From the NCBI GenBank assembly GCA_934646845.1, contig CAKUEV010000027.1, positions 1 through 14,291 on the forward strand: a stretch of 14,291 bases of DNA, in the 5' to 3' direction. The first letter of the stretch is position 1. Each line of letters begins with the position of its first letter. Source of the stretch: an uncultured Slackia sp. Lineage in GTDB: Bacteria; Actinomycetota; Coriobacteriia; Coriobacteriales; Eggerthellaceae. The notes beneath the pieces are model-generated. The model made no database searches, was not told the origin of the DNA, and saw only the letters and a list, made by a program, of their open reading frames with translations. Positions 8,055 to 14,291 of this stretch are shown one piece after another. The position numbers and the translations under genes were made by a program.

Positions 8055-8176
8055 TTTTTCTCTCCTTGTTTCGAGCTTTCTCTGATGCATCGGAATGCAT
8101 CCAAACATCAGCAAAAACCGTGCCCATTTCTCGCTGCAACGAAAAATCGGAACTCGTTTTCGCCGACCATCTCACA

Positions 8177-8202
8177 GGGCCGCGCGCCCAAGCACGCGGC
8201 CC
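8177..8202. other. GC-rich intercistronic hairpin between CoA-transferase A and MFS2
   Basis: 8-bp inverted repeat GGGCCGCG (8177-8184) / CGCGGCCC (8195-8202) with a 10-base loop, 51 bases after the CoA-transferase A stop in the direction of transcription. It has no U-tract on the minus strand (TGTGAGATGG follows). It is better read as an mRNA processing, stability or attenuation element than as a full terminator. The rest of the 199-base gap holds the MFS2 leader. Confidence 0.5.
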
Positions 8203-8253
8203 AGGGGATCGAACTTCAATGCCTGCCAAAGGCTGACAGGACTTTCGATGGGC

Positions 8254-9498
8254 CTATTTGCCCTTCTTCAGGACGCCCTTCTCGTAGAGCGCCTCGACTT
8301 CCTCGGGGGTGTAGCCGAGCTCGGCCATCACATCGGCGGTGTCGGCGTCGTATTTCGCGCCGCCACGCACGATTTGACCAGGATGCTTGGCGAACTTCGG
8401 GAACATGTTCACCTGCTTGACGGTGGTTTCGGTAACCTCGTCGAAGCAATCGACAAACACCTCACGAGCCTTGTACTGCGGGTCTTTCAGCATGCGCTCA
8501 TAGGTCATATGCGGGCTCACCGGCACGCCCATGGAGCTGAACTGCTGATTCACCTCATCGACGGTGTGGGACAGACAGTACTCGTCGAGCGCCGCGCGGA
8601 ACTTGGCCGCACGAGCCGGCAAGGGGTCGTTGATATCTTTGCAACCCGGGGCACGAGTGATCGAAGGATAGGTGCCGAAGGGCTGGAAATCGGGATCGTC
8701 TTTGAAGCCAAAGAAGTCAACGAGCTTCGAGACGGGGCCAACGCCGCCAACCGCGACCTGCACATAGCCGTCTTTGCACTTCTGCGAGCCAGCGCATGCG
8801 CCCACGAAGTCTTCGTTGCCGATGGGAGTAGGCTGAATGCCATGGTTAATGCCATCGGAAAGCGTGGCACCCTGAACGCGAACGAGCGATTCGAACTGGG
8901 TGCAGTCGATGGACTCGCCTTCGCCCGTCTCCTTGGCATGGATAACAGCGGCGAGCGTCGCCCATGCGCCCATGAGGCCGGTCATGTAGTCGCCCGTGAA
9001 AGGCTTGGTAACCGAAGGAGGCGTGCCCGGGAAGCCATTGAGGCTCGCGTAGCCCGAGAAAGCCTGGCCAATGGGGTCGAAACTTGCCTTCTTCACGTAG
9101 TCGGGGTCGCCCGTTTGGCCAAAGCCCGAAATGTGCAGAATAACGAGCGCGGGGTTGTGCTCCCACAAAACCTCGTCGGTGAGGCCCCACTTCTTCCACG
9201 TGCCGCCCTTGGACGACTCGACGAGCACATCGGCGTCTTTGACGAGCTTGAACAGCACTTCCTTGCCTTCGTCGCTCGGAATATTCAGCGTCATCATGCG
9301 CTGGTTGCGGCGCTCGGCCGACCATGCGTCGCCATACATGCGATACATGTCGGGAGCCTTCACGCTTTCCAGCTCAATAACGTCAGCGCCCTGCTCGGCG
9401 AAAAGGCCGCACACAAACGGGCCCGCGATAACGGACGCCGCGTTGATGACCTTCAAGCCATGAAGGTTGCCGAACTTCGGCAGATCAGTTGACTTCAT
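8254..9498 (-). CDS. CaiB/BaiF-family (family III) CoA-transferase A
   Basis: Cytosolic enzyme of 414 residues, the usual length for this family. It opens with 'LHGLKVINAASVIAGPFVCG' and 'GADVIELES', and carries 'ILHISGFGQTG' (about 120-130). D170 in 'PFTGDYMTG' aligns with the catalytic aspartate (position 169 in CaiB and formyl-CoA transferase) that forms the mixed anhydride and CoA-thioester intermediates. 'KETGEGESIDCTQFESLVR' follows, as in the family. The reaction moves CoA from an acyl-CoA to a free carboxylate. The glycine-run loop of formyl-CoA transferase is not seen (the region reads 'VQVAVGGVGPV'), so oxalate is unlikely. ATG 9498 has AAGGAGG seven bases upstream; an in-frame start at 9552 lacks this. 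It follows CoA-transferase B by 103 bases and precedes MFS2. Substrate unknown. Confidence 0.92.
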   Translation of the reverse strand: MKSTDLPKFGNLHGLKVINAASVIAGPFVCGLFAEQGADVIELESVKAPDMYRMYGDAWSAERRNQRMMTLNIPSDEGKEVLFKLVKDADVLVESSKGGTWKKWGLTDEVLWEHNPALVILHISGFGQTGDPDYVKKASFDPIGQAFSGYASLNGFPGTPPSVTKPFTGDYMTGLMGAWATLAAVIHAKETGEGESIDCTQFESLVRVQGATLSDGINHGIQPTPIGNEDFVGACAGSQKCKDGYVQVAVGGVGPVSKLVDFFGFKDDPDFQPFGTYPSITRAPGCKDINDPLPARAAKFRAALDEYCLSHTVDEVNQQFSSMGVPVSPHMTYERMLKDPQYKAREVFVDCFDEVTETTVKQVNMFPKFAKHPGQIVRGGAKYDADTADVMAELGYTPEEVEALYEKGVLKKGK

Positions 9499-9601
9499 GC
9501 AACAACCTCCTTGTGTTGTGTACCAGTTCCCACGCTTCGCCGCTTTCGGCAAAATCGAGAACTTTCATGAAAACTTATGAGCAACTTTTGTGCCAGTTTT
9601 G

Positions 9602-10846
9602 CTAATTTGCGAAAGATTCCTTGTACGATTTTTTGCCGAGAAGGTTGCGCTCGTACATCTCGGCGATCGTTTCCGAAGAGAAGCCAAGCTCGCTCAAAAT
9701 GTCGTCGTTGTCTTGGCCCGTGCATGGAGCGCCGCGCCATACGCGCCCGGGGTAGTTCGCAAGGTCGGGAACAACCTTCACGCCCGATATTTCATGCGCG
9801 CCATCGACGGCCGGCCACGTCTCGACAACGCCTCGCGCTTGGTAATGGGGATCGGCCGCGGCCTGTTCGTAGTTCATGAGGCGCGAGCACGGCACGCCCG
9901 CCTCGTTCAGAATGGTCTCGACTTCTTCTGCGGTGTGTTGCGCAAGGAAGTTCGCGAACGCCTCTTCGGCCACATCGGCCGCATGGCTTCCGTAGGGAAT
10001 AATGCCCTCTCCTTCGGGGAACAACTCACTGCCGTACTCCAAGCCAAGCAATGGCAGGCCAGCCTTCAAAACGCCTGGTCCCAAGAACAGCACGTACACT
10101 TCTTCGCAGTCATTGCATACATAGGTTCCGTACAGCGCGCAAATAAGGCTATGCGTACCTTCTTTCACGTATTCTTCGCCGTACGTCCAGCCCTTAATGG
10201 GGTATTGCGATTGAATGCGCATCATGGTTTCGAATTGCGCCACGTCGATAGATTCGCCGCGGCCGGTTTCCTGGCGCTTCAACAAAGCAGCGAGCGTCAT
10301 GCCAAACGCGTAAAATGCCGCGGAATAATCGCCCGGGAACGGCATAGCGGGAATCGACGGCTGGCCCTCAATGCCGTTCATGCGCATCGCGCAGCCAAAT
10401 GCCTGGGCGATTGGATCGTAGCTCGCACGCTTCACGTAGCTTTCGATACCCGTTTGCCCAAAGCCGGAAATATGAGCGATGACCAGGCGCGGGTTCACTT
10501 CCCACAATTCCTCATCGCCGAGCCCTTTGCTTGCGAAGCGCCCACCGACCGACGCCTCTATGAGCACGTCGGCGGTTTCGATAAGCTTCAAGAAAGCATC
10601 GCGCCCCTCGCCCTTCAGATAATTCATGGCGAGGCTTCTCATATTGCGGCGATCTTGCTGCGTCGAGGCGCCATGCTGCGAAAAGCGCCCCATATCAGGA
10701 TTGACGGGGTTTTCGACCCATATGACGTCGGCGCCGTGTTCGGCATAGAGCTCAGCTGCGAAAGGCGCCGCGACCGACAGGCCCACCATCACAACGCGGT
10801 AACCGCTCAGAAGCCCGAATCGGGGTATATCGTTTGTTTTCGCCAT
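9602..10846 (-). CDS. CaiB/BaiF-family (family III) CoA-transferase B
   Basis: Enzyme of 414 residues, a paralogue of CoA-transferase A. Family marks: 'LLSGYRVVMVGLSVAAPFAAELYAEHGADVIWVENP' near the N-terminus (about 12-47), 'LVIAHISGFGQTG' (about 121-133), the catalytic aspartate D173 in 'PFPGDYSAA', and 'GESIDVAQFETMMR' after it. The C-terminal region has 'LNEAGVPCSRLMNYEQAAADPHYQARG', typical of the second half of the interlocked dimer. It differs from A in a Cys-containing segment 'YGTYVCNDCEEVYVLFLGPG', which is much closer to CoA-transferase C. The start is ATG 10846, with GGGAGG six bases upstream. It appears to be the first gene of the B-A-MFS2 unit and is divergent from the hydrolase gene at 11037. 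A and B might form a heteromer or act on the two partners of one CoA exchange; that is inference. Confidence 0.92.
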   Translation of the reverse strand: MAKTNDIPRFGLLSGYRVVMVGLSVAAPFAAELYAEHGADVIWVENPVNPDMGRFSQHGASTQQDRRNMRSLAMNYLKGEGRDAFLKLIETADVLIEASVGGRFASKGLGDEELWEVNPRLVIAHISGFGQTGIESYVKRASYDPIAQAFGCAMRMNGIEGQPSIPAMPFPGDYSAAFYAFGMTLAALLKRQETGRGESIDVAQFETMMRIQSQYPIKGWTYGEEYVKEGTHSLICALYGTYVCNDCEEVYVLFLGPGVLKAGLPLLGLEYGSELFPEGEGIIPYGSHAADVAEEAFANFLAQHTAEEVETILNEAGVPCSRLMNYEQAAADPHYQARGVVETWPAVDGAHEISGVKVVPDLANYPGRVWRGAPCTGQDNDDILSELGFSSETIAEMYERNLLGKKSYKESFAN

Positions 10847-10963
10847 GCGCTGCCTCCCTGTGCATTTCTCTATTCAAACGAGAGGCGTAGCAAAACGCGT
10901 GCCATGGCCGCGCATTTCAACTGGCATACTTCTTGCTTTTAGAAGAGGACTCCTCATTTGCCC

Positions 10964-10995
10964 TAGAATGTGGCAACCACTTTGCGGCGCCGCAA
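10964..10995. promoter_or_regulatory. Candidate operator palindrome in the CoA-transferase B / hydrolase divergent gap
   Basis: A perfect 14-bp palindrome TTGCGGCGCCGCAA lies at 10982-10995, within the 190-base gap between the divergent genes. A TAGAAT that could be a -10 box for the rightward hydrolase gene sits at 10964-10969, putting the palindrome just after the likely transcription start. No good -35 box was found. A smaller inverted repeat, GAGGA-C-TCCTC, is at 10945-10955. Confidence 0.4.
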
Positions 10996-11036
10996 CAGCA
11001 AGCGCGCGCATTAAGCCCTGAAAGGACCGAGCGACC

Positions 11037-11771
11037 ATGAAGCCGCTTATTGGAATAACTGCAGAAATCAATCCCGCAACGAATATGTGCGAGGCGAATC
11101 ACGAATATGCGCTCGCCGTTGCGGCGGCCGGCGGCACGCCCATCATGCTGGCGCCCCTCTCCGATTCCCCTTCTTATATTGAAGACGTGCTCGCTTCGCT
11201 TGACGGGGTTCTTCTTTCGGGCGGCGGTGATCTTTCGCCCTATGCATACGGCGAAACGCTCCGGCACCCATCGGTTCTTCGTGTCAATGAGCAGAGAGAC
11301 TATTTCGAGCTTCAGCTTGCGCGACGGGCTTTCGTACTGAACATGCCGACGCTCGGCATTTGCCGAGGTTTGCAAATCATGAATGTCGCGCTTGGCGGAA
11401 CCCTCTATCAAGACCTCACCCTTATCGAGGACATCACCGACGAGCAGGCTCGCCTTCATCAGCAGCCCAAACCCTATGAGCGAGGGCGACACGAGGTGAG
11501 CATTTCGCCCAAATCGATACTTCATGCCGCATATCGCGAAGAACATGCCGAGCAATCGGATGAACCGTTGCTGCTTTTCGTCAACTCCATGCACCACCAG
11601 GCGATTCGCGATACCGCTCCCCTTCTTGAGGCGGTAGCGACGTGCGGCCCCGTTATTGAAGCGGCCGAAAGCCACACATCGACCTTTTACGTGGGCGTGC
11701 AATGGCATCCAGAATATCTGGGCAACGCCGCACCGCTCTTCCGCACATTCCTCAATGCAGCGCGCGCCTAA
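11037..11771 (+). CDS. Class I glutamine-amidotransferase-like hydrolase (PuuD / peptidase C26 group)
   Basis: Protein of 244 residues. The class I amidotransferase fold is shown by the oxyanion-hole region 'GVLLSGGGDLSP' (about 57-68), the nucleophile elbow 'LGICRGLQIMN' with C109, and 'VQWHPEYL' with H224 and E226, which completes the Cys-His-Glu triad. Stand-alone enzymes of this kind cleave gamma-glutamyl bonds; the best-known member, PuuD, frees GABA from gamma-glutamyl-GABA in putrescine breakdown. No other putrescine genes are nearby, so that exact role is not supported. The start is ATG 11037, with AAAGGA at 11021-11026 (spacing of ten, slightly long). It sits alone on the plus strand between two CoA-transferase/transporter units and is divergent from CoA-transferase B, so it may share regulation. 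A gamma-glutamyl hydrolase is likely; its substrate is unknown. Confidence 0.88.
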   Translation: MKPLIGITAEINPATNMCEANHEYALAVAAAGGTPIMLAPLSDSPSYIEDVLASLDGVLLSGGGDLSPYAYGETLRHPSVLRVNEQRDYFELQLARRAFVLNMPTLGICRGLQIMNVALGGTLYQDLTLIEDITDEQARLHQQPKPYERGRHEVSISPKSILHAAYREEHAEQSDEPLLLFVNSMHHQAIRDTAPLLEAVATCGPVIEAAESHTSTFYVGVQWHPEYLGNAAPLFRTFLNAARA

Positions 11772-11777
11772 AACGAA

Positions 11778-11797
11778 GGGGTCGCCGAAGCGACCCC
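11778..11797. terminator. Convergent hairpin between hydrolase and MFS3
   Basis: 8-bp inverted repeat GGGGTCGC (11778-11785) / GCGACCCC (11790-11797) closed by a CGAA tetraloop. On the minus strand it is followed by TTCGTTTTAG, a modest U-tract suited to ending MFS3 transcription. On the plus strand there is no T-run, although the hairpin starts only seven bases after the hydrolase stop. Confidence 0.55.
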
Positions 11798-11859
11798 ATG
11801 GCAGCACAGCGCTTCTTTAGACAGAAAGCCGTGTTCTTATTTCGCCTTATCGGCCTCGA

Positions 11860-13221
11860 TTATTTCGCCTCATCGCCTTCGAGGAAACGCTTGATATCGC
11901 GACTTTGGAAATAAGCGAGCCCCAGCGTGCAGGCGATCGCGCACGCGATGAGCACCGCAGCACCCACAAAGGCGACCTCAAAGCCAGCGACGTCAATCAC
12001 GGCGCCCCACAAAAATCCCGAGCATACGCCCGCGACATTCGCCGCCATGGAAATGCGCGCATACACGATGGGGTATTCAAGGCCGCCGAACGTTTTGCGG
12101 GCAAGCGACGGGGTCATGACATTGGTGACGCCGTAGTAGATGCCGTACGCGAATGCGCCCAGCGCGATAACAACGGCCGCATTGCCGGCGCCGCCCACCA
12201 AAATAAGCACAGCGCCCACAATGCCCATGGCGACGCACGCAATCGCGCCCGAAAACGGGTGCTTCTCGCCCACGTATCCCAGCCCGAGCTTCGTGCCCGT
12301 TTGAGCCGCCATGGAAAGCGACGTAGCCCACGCGCCGAGCATGGGAACGGCAGATCCGACCGCCAATGTATGCACGTACGAAGGGACCATGCCGTTGAGA
12401 TACATGCCGAAATTCAAGCAGAAGCAAAAGCCCATAATGAGATAGAACTGGGGCATTTTGAACGCTTCCTTCGCCGTGATGCCCTTGCGAGCGCGAGGAT
12501 GCTCGCCCGGCGCAAGTTGGGCAACAAGCGCGGCGGCATCGACCGGCGCAGAAGCTTGGCCCTTCTCATCGAGCGCAGAGCCATTCTCATGCGCCCCATA
12601 AGGCAAAAGGCCCTTGTCGGAAGGGCGGCTCGCGATGCACATGACCATAATCGGCACGCACGCGAGCGTGATGGCCGCGAACACGCGATAGGTCGCCTGC
12701 CACCCAAACGTCTGAATGAGCGCGCCGCCAACGGCCGCCCACACCATGCCGCCAACGCCCGTAAACGCTGCAACCAGGCCAATATAGAAGCCCGCATTCT
12801 TATCGAACCAACGCGTGATGAGCGTCGCGGGAGCCAGATAAATAAGCGTGCATGTGCCAAATCCCATGAGCACGCCGCACGCGAGGTATTGCCACAATTG
12901 CGTTGAAAATGACACCAGGAAAAAAGCGAGCGCCGCCACAAAGCACGACCCGCCGATGCATGCACGCGCATCGCAGCCGTTCAGCAAACGGCCCGCAAAT
13001 GGAAGGAATACGAGACCGGAAAGGCACGCAAGGGGCGTGAAATAGCTCAACACGCCCGTTCCCACGCCCAAATCGGCGGCGGCGTAGGGATAGAAGATTC
13101 CGGCACAGCTATGCCCAAACGAAACGGGGCAAAACATGCATATAACAAGAGCGAAAGCAACGAAGAAACCGAAATGCGGGCGTGCGCTCCGGGCATTTCT
13201 CGACGGAGATTCAGTCACCAT
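11860..13221 (-). CDS. MFS transporter 3
   Basis: Membrane protein of 453 residues with 12 predicted helices. It shares the MFS layout with MFS1 and MFS2 but is clearly more divergent. Its loop 2-3 motif is degenerate ('FAGRLLNGCDARAC', about 75-88), 'TFGWQATYR' (about 171-179) matches the others, and a long central loop (about 200-255) precedes 'KEAFKMPQFYLIMG'. It is unusually rich in cysteines within and between membrane helices. The start is ATG 13221, with AGAGG six bases upstream on the minus strand. It lies downstream of CoA-transferase C on the same strand, but a terminator-like hairpin lies between them, so it probably has its own promoter in 13222-13384; none could be assigned. It likely transports a small organic acid; the substrate is unknown. 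Confidence 0.87.
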   Translation of the reverse strand: MVTESPSRNARSARPHFGFFVAFALVICMFCPVSFGHSCAGIFYPYAAADLGVGTGVLSYFTPLACLSGLVFLPFAGRLLNGCDARACIGGSCFVAALAFFLVSFSTQLWQYLACGVLMGFGTCTLIYLAPATLITRWFDKNAGFYIGLVAAFTGVGGMVWAAVGGALIQTFGWQATYRVFAAITLACVPIMVMCIASRPSDKGLLPYGAHENGSALDEKGQASAPVDAAALVAQLAPGEHPRARKGITAKEAFKMPQFYLIMGFCFCLNFGMYLNGMVPSYVHTLAVGSAVPMLGAWATSLSMAAQTGTKLGLGYVGEKHPFSGAIACVAMGIVGAVLILVGGAGNAAVVIALGAFAYGIYYGVTNVMTPSLARKTFGGLEYPIVYARISMAANVAGVCSGFLWGAVIDVAGFEVAFVGAAVLIACAIACTLGLAYFQSRDIKRFLEGDEAK

Positions 13222-13384
13222 AAAACACCTCTAAACGAAAACAACCATTCCGCTGAAGCAAAAACCATGCCACAGCGACCAGAAGAAGACGAGGGCCGTG
13301 CGCGACATAACGCAACAGGCCAATCGGCGCGTTTCCCTGAGCCAAAAACAGCAGCAATTGAACGCCCGACTTTCGGTCGACGCG

Positions 13385-13424
13385 AAAAAGAAAGCCCGCA
13401 TCCAGGGGAAATGGAGTGCGGGCT
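13385..13424 (-). terminator. Intrinsic terminator after CoA-transferase C
   Basis: Inverted repeat AGCCCGCA (13393-13400) / TGCGGGCT (13417-13424) with a 16-base loop. Read on the minus strand the stem is followed by TTCTTTTTCG, a clear U-tract. It lies 73 bases past the CoA-transferase C stop. The 275-base gap 13222-13496 holds this and the MFS3 leader but no further gene that I can support. Confidence 0.72.
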
Positions 13425-13496
13425 CGCAAAAAGGAGATGCGGCGGCATGAGAGAGGAATGGGAAGATGAGCCACCGCCGAATATGCGGAAAGGCAA

Positions 13497-14291
13497 TTAC
13501 TTGCCGGTAAGTGTCGTTTCTTGACGAATAAGGCCCTCGTCATAAAGCTGGGCAATTTCCTCGTCGCTCACGCCGAGACCATGCAGGATCTCTTCGTTGT
13601 GCTGGCCGACGAGCGGCATGCCGCGCTGAATCTTGCCCGGGTTCTTCTTCAACTTCGGAACCACGTTCACACCGCGCATCGTTTCGTCATCGTGGGCGTT
13701 TTTCCACGTGGTAAACGTTTCACGCGCTTTGTAATGAGGGTCGGCATCGCAATCGGCGAACGTATAAATGCGGCTGCAGGGAACGCCTGCTTCGAGCAGG
13801 ATTTCCTCGGCCTCGGCACCCGTATGCGTACCGAAGAATTCGGCGAGTTTGCCCTCCAAAATATCGCCAGCGGGCGTACCCATGCCGCACAGGCCCATGC
13901 CGTCATAGAACGGGTCTTCGGCAATGTCGATGCCAAGCACCTTGCATGCGTTGCGCACAACACCGGCACCCAGAATGAGGATGTACAGATTCACGCCGTC
14001 TTTGCAGGTATAGGTGCCGTATCCCGCAGAGCTCGTCGAGTGGGACCCCTCGCGCTTGGGCAGCACGCCAGCATTGAGGTAGTTCACCACATAGAAGCCC
14101 GAGACGCGCACCATGGCCTCATACTGAGCGGCATCGATCGAATCGCCCTGGCCGGTTTCCTTGGCGCGGTTAAGGGCGGCCAATGCGCCGACGATGGCGA
14201 ACAGGCCGACAAAATAGTCGGAAGGCTGCGGGAATGCGGGCACGGGAGCTCGATCGGGGAAGCCGTTCATTTCCATATAGCCCGAAAACGC
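13497..14291 (-). CDS. CaiB/BaiF-family (family III) CoA-transferase C, partial (5' end outside the window)
   Basis: The C-terminal 264 residues are visible. The reading frame stays open to the right edge of the window. The ATG at 14276 is internal: the five codons before it read AFSGY, matching 'AFSGYASLNGFPG' of CoA-transferase A at residues 146-158. About 145 N-terminal residues are therefore missing. The catalytic aspartate is present in 'QPSDYFVG' (codon at 14217-14219), with Ser in place of the Gly before it in A and B. 'GDSIDAAQYEAMVR' and 'LLEAGVPCSRIYTFADCDADPHYKARE' are family-typical. The 'GTYTCKDGVNLYILILGAG' segment and the C-terminus resemble B more than A. It ends in TAA at 13499-13497 with its own terminator, upstream of MFS3. 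It is a CoA-transferase of unknown carboxylate substrate. Confidence 0.9.
   Translation of the reverse strand, partial: AFSGYMEMNGFPDRAPVPAFPQPSDYFVGLFAIVGALAALNRAKETGQGDSIDAAQYEAMVRVSGFYVVNYLNAGVLPKREGSHSTSSAGYGTYTCKDGVNLYILILGAGVVRNACKVLGIDIAEDPFYDGMGLCGMGTPAGDILEGKLAEFFGTHTGAEAEEILLEAGVPCSRIYTFADCDADPHYKARETFTTWKNAHDDETMRGVNVVPKLKKNPGKIQRGMPLVGQHNEEILHGLGVSDEEIAQLYDEGLIRQETTLTGK

Noticed and set aside
8254..10846. Oxalate-degradation locus (formyl-CoA transferase plus oxalate/formate antiporter)
   Set aside because: No oxalyl-CoA decarboxylase is present, and the transferases lack the glycine-run loop typical of formyl-CoA transferase.
8095..10942. Long plus-strand open frames antisense to CoA-transferases A and B (8095-9492 and 9590-10942), and a similar one at 6711-8420 antisense to MFS2
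   Set aside because: They are mirror frames of GC-biased genes. Their proteins are Arg/His/Ala-rich without domains, they lack ribosome binding sites, and the opposite strands encode intact known families.
13228..13236. GTTTAG word ahead of MFS3 as a regulator site shared with the MFS1/regulator gap
   Set aside because: It overlaps the ribosome binding site (GTTTAGAGG), so its presence is explained by translation start needs.
14274..14276. ATG at 14276 as the start of CoA-transferase C
   Set aside because: The frame continues upstream to the edge with AFSGY, matching CoA-transferase A in the middle of the protein, so this methionine is internal.
1..14291. CRISPR array, insertion sequence, transposase, tRNA, rRNA, prophage or toxin-antitoxin genes
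   Set aside because: No regular repeat-spacer arrays, terminal repeats, cloverleaf-like sequences or matching protein motifs were found on either strand by reading.

Overview
The window reads as a chromosomal segment of a moderately GC-rich anaerobic actinobacterium, most likely a gut Coriobacteriia/Eggerthellales member. This is an inference. It rests on the number of CaiB/BaiF-type CoA-transferase genes interleaved with paralogous MFS transporters, a combination I associate with that group, on GC-biased codon use and on strong AGGAGG-type ribosome binding sites. No rRNA, tRNA, CRISPR array, insertion sequence or phage gene was seen.

Left part (1-2060, + strand): a small orphan lipoprotein of unknown function, a calcineurin-like metallophosphoesterase, and the tRNA modification enzyme TrmO. 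A convergent hairpin at 2029-2058 closes this block.

Middle part (2099-6740): an MFS transporter (MFS1, - strand) is transcribed divergently from a large SARP-like regulator (+ strand). The regulator has a winged-helix domain, a BTAD domain, an AAA ATPase with intact Walker motifs and a helical-repeat C-terminus. Three hairpins in a row (6644-6740) follow the regulator and separate it from the convergent MFS2.

Right part (6789-14291): the minus-strand order CoA-transferase B, CoA-transferase A, MFS2 looks like one transcription unit. A class I glutamine-amidotransferase-like hydrolase of the PuuD/peptidase C26 group (+ strand) is divergent from it. A third transporter (MFS3, - strand) lies next to a third CoA-transferase (C, - strand) that runs off the right edge of the window. 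A good intrinsic terminator separates C from MFS3.

Working model (inference): this is a duplicated and diverged 'carboxylate import or exchange plus CoA activation' locus. MFS carriers move small organic acids, CaiB/BaiF enzymes transfer CoA onto them, and the ATPase-type activator may control the adjacent transporters. All three transferases keep the family's catalytic aspartate, but none shows the glycine-run loop of formyl-CoA transferase, so the substrate is probably not oxalate. No acyl-CoA dehydrogenase, ligase, decarboxylase or hydratase lies in the window, so the pathway's later steps and the substrate cannot be named.
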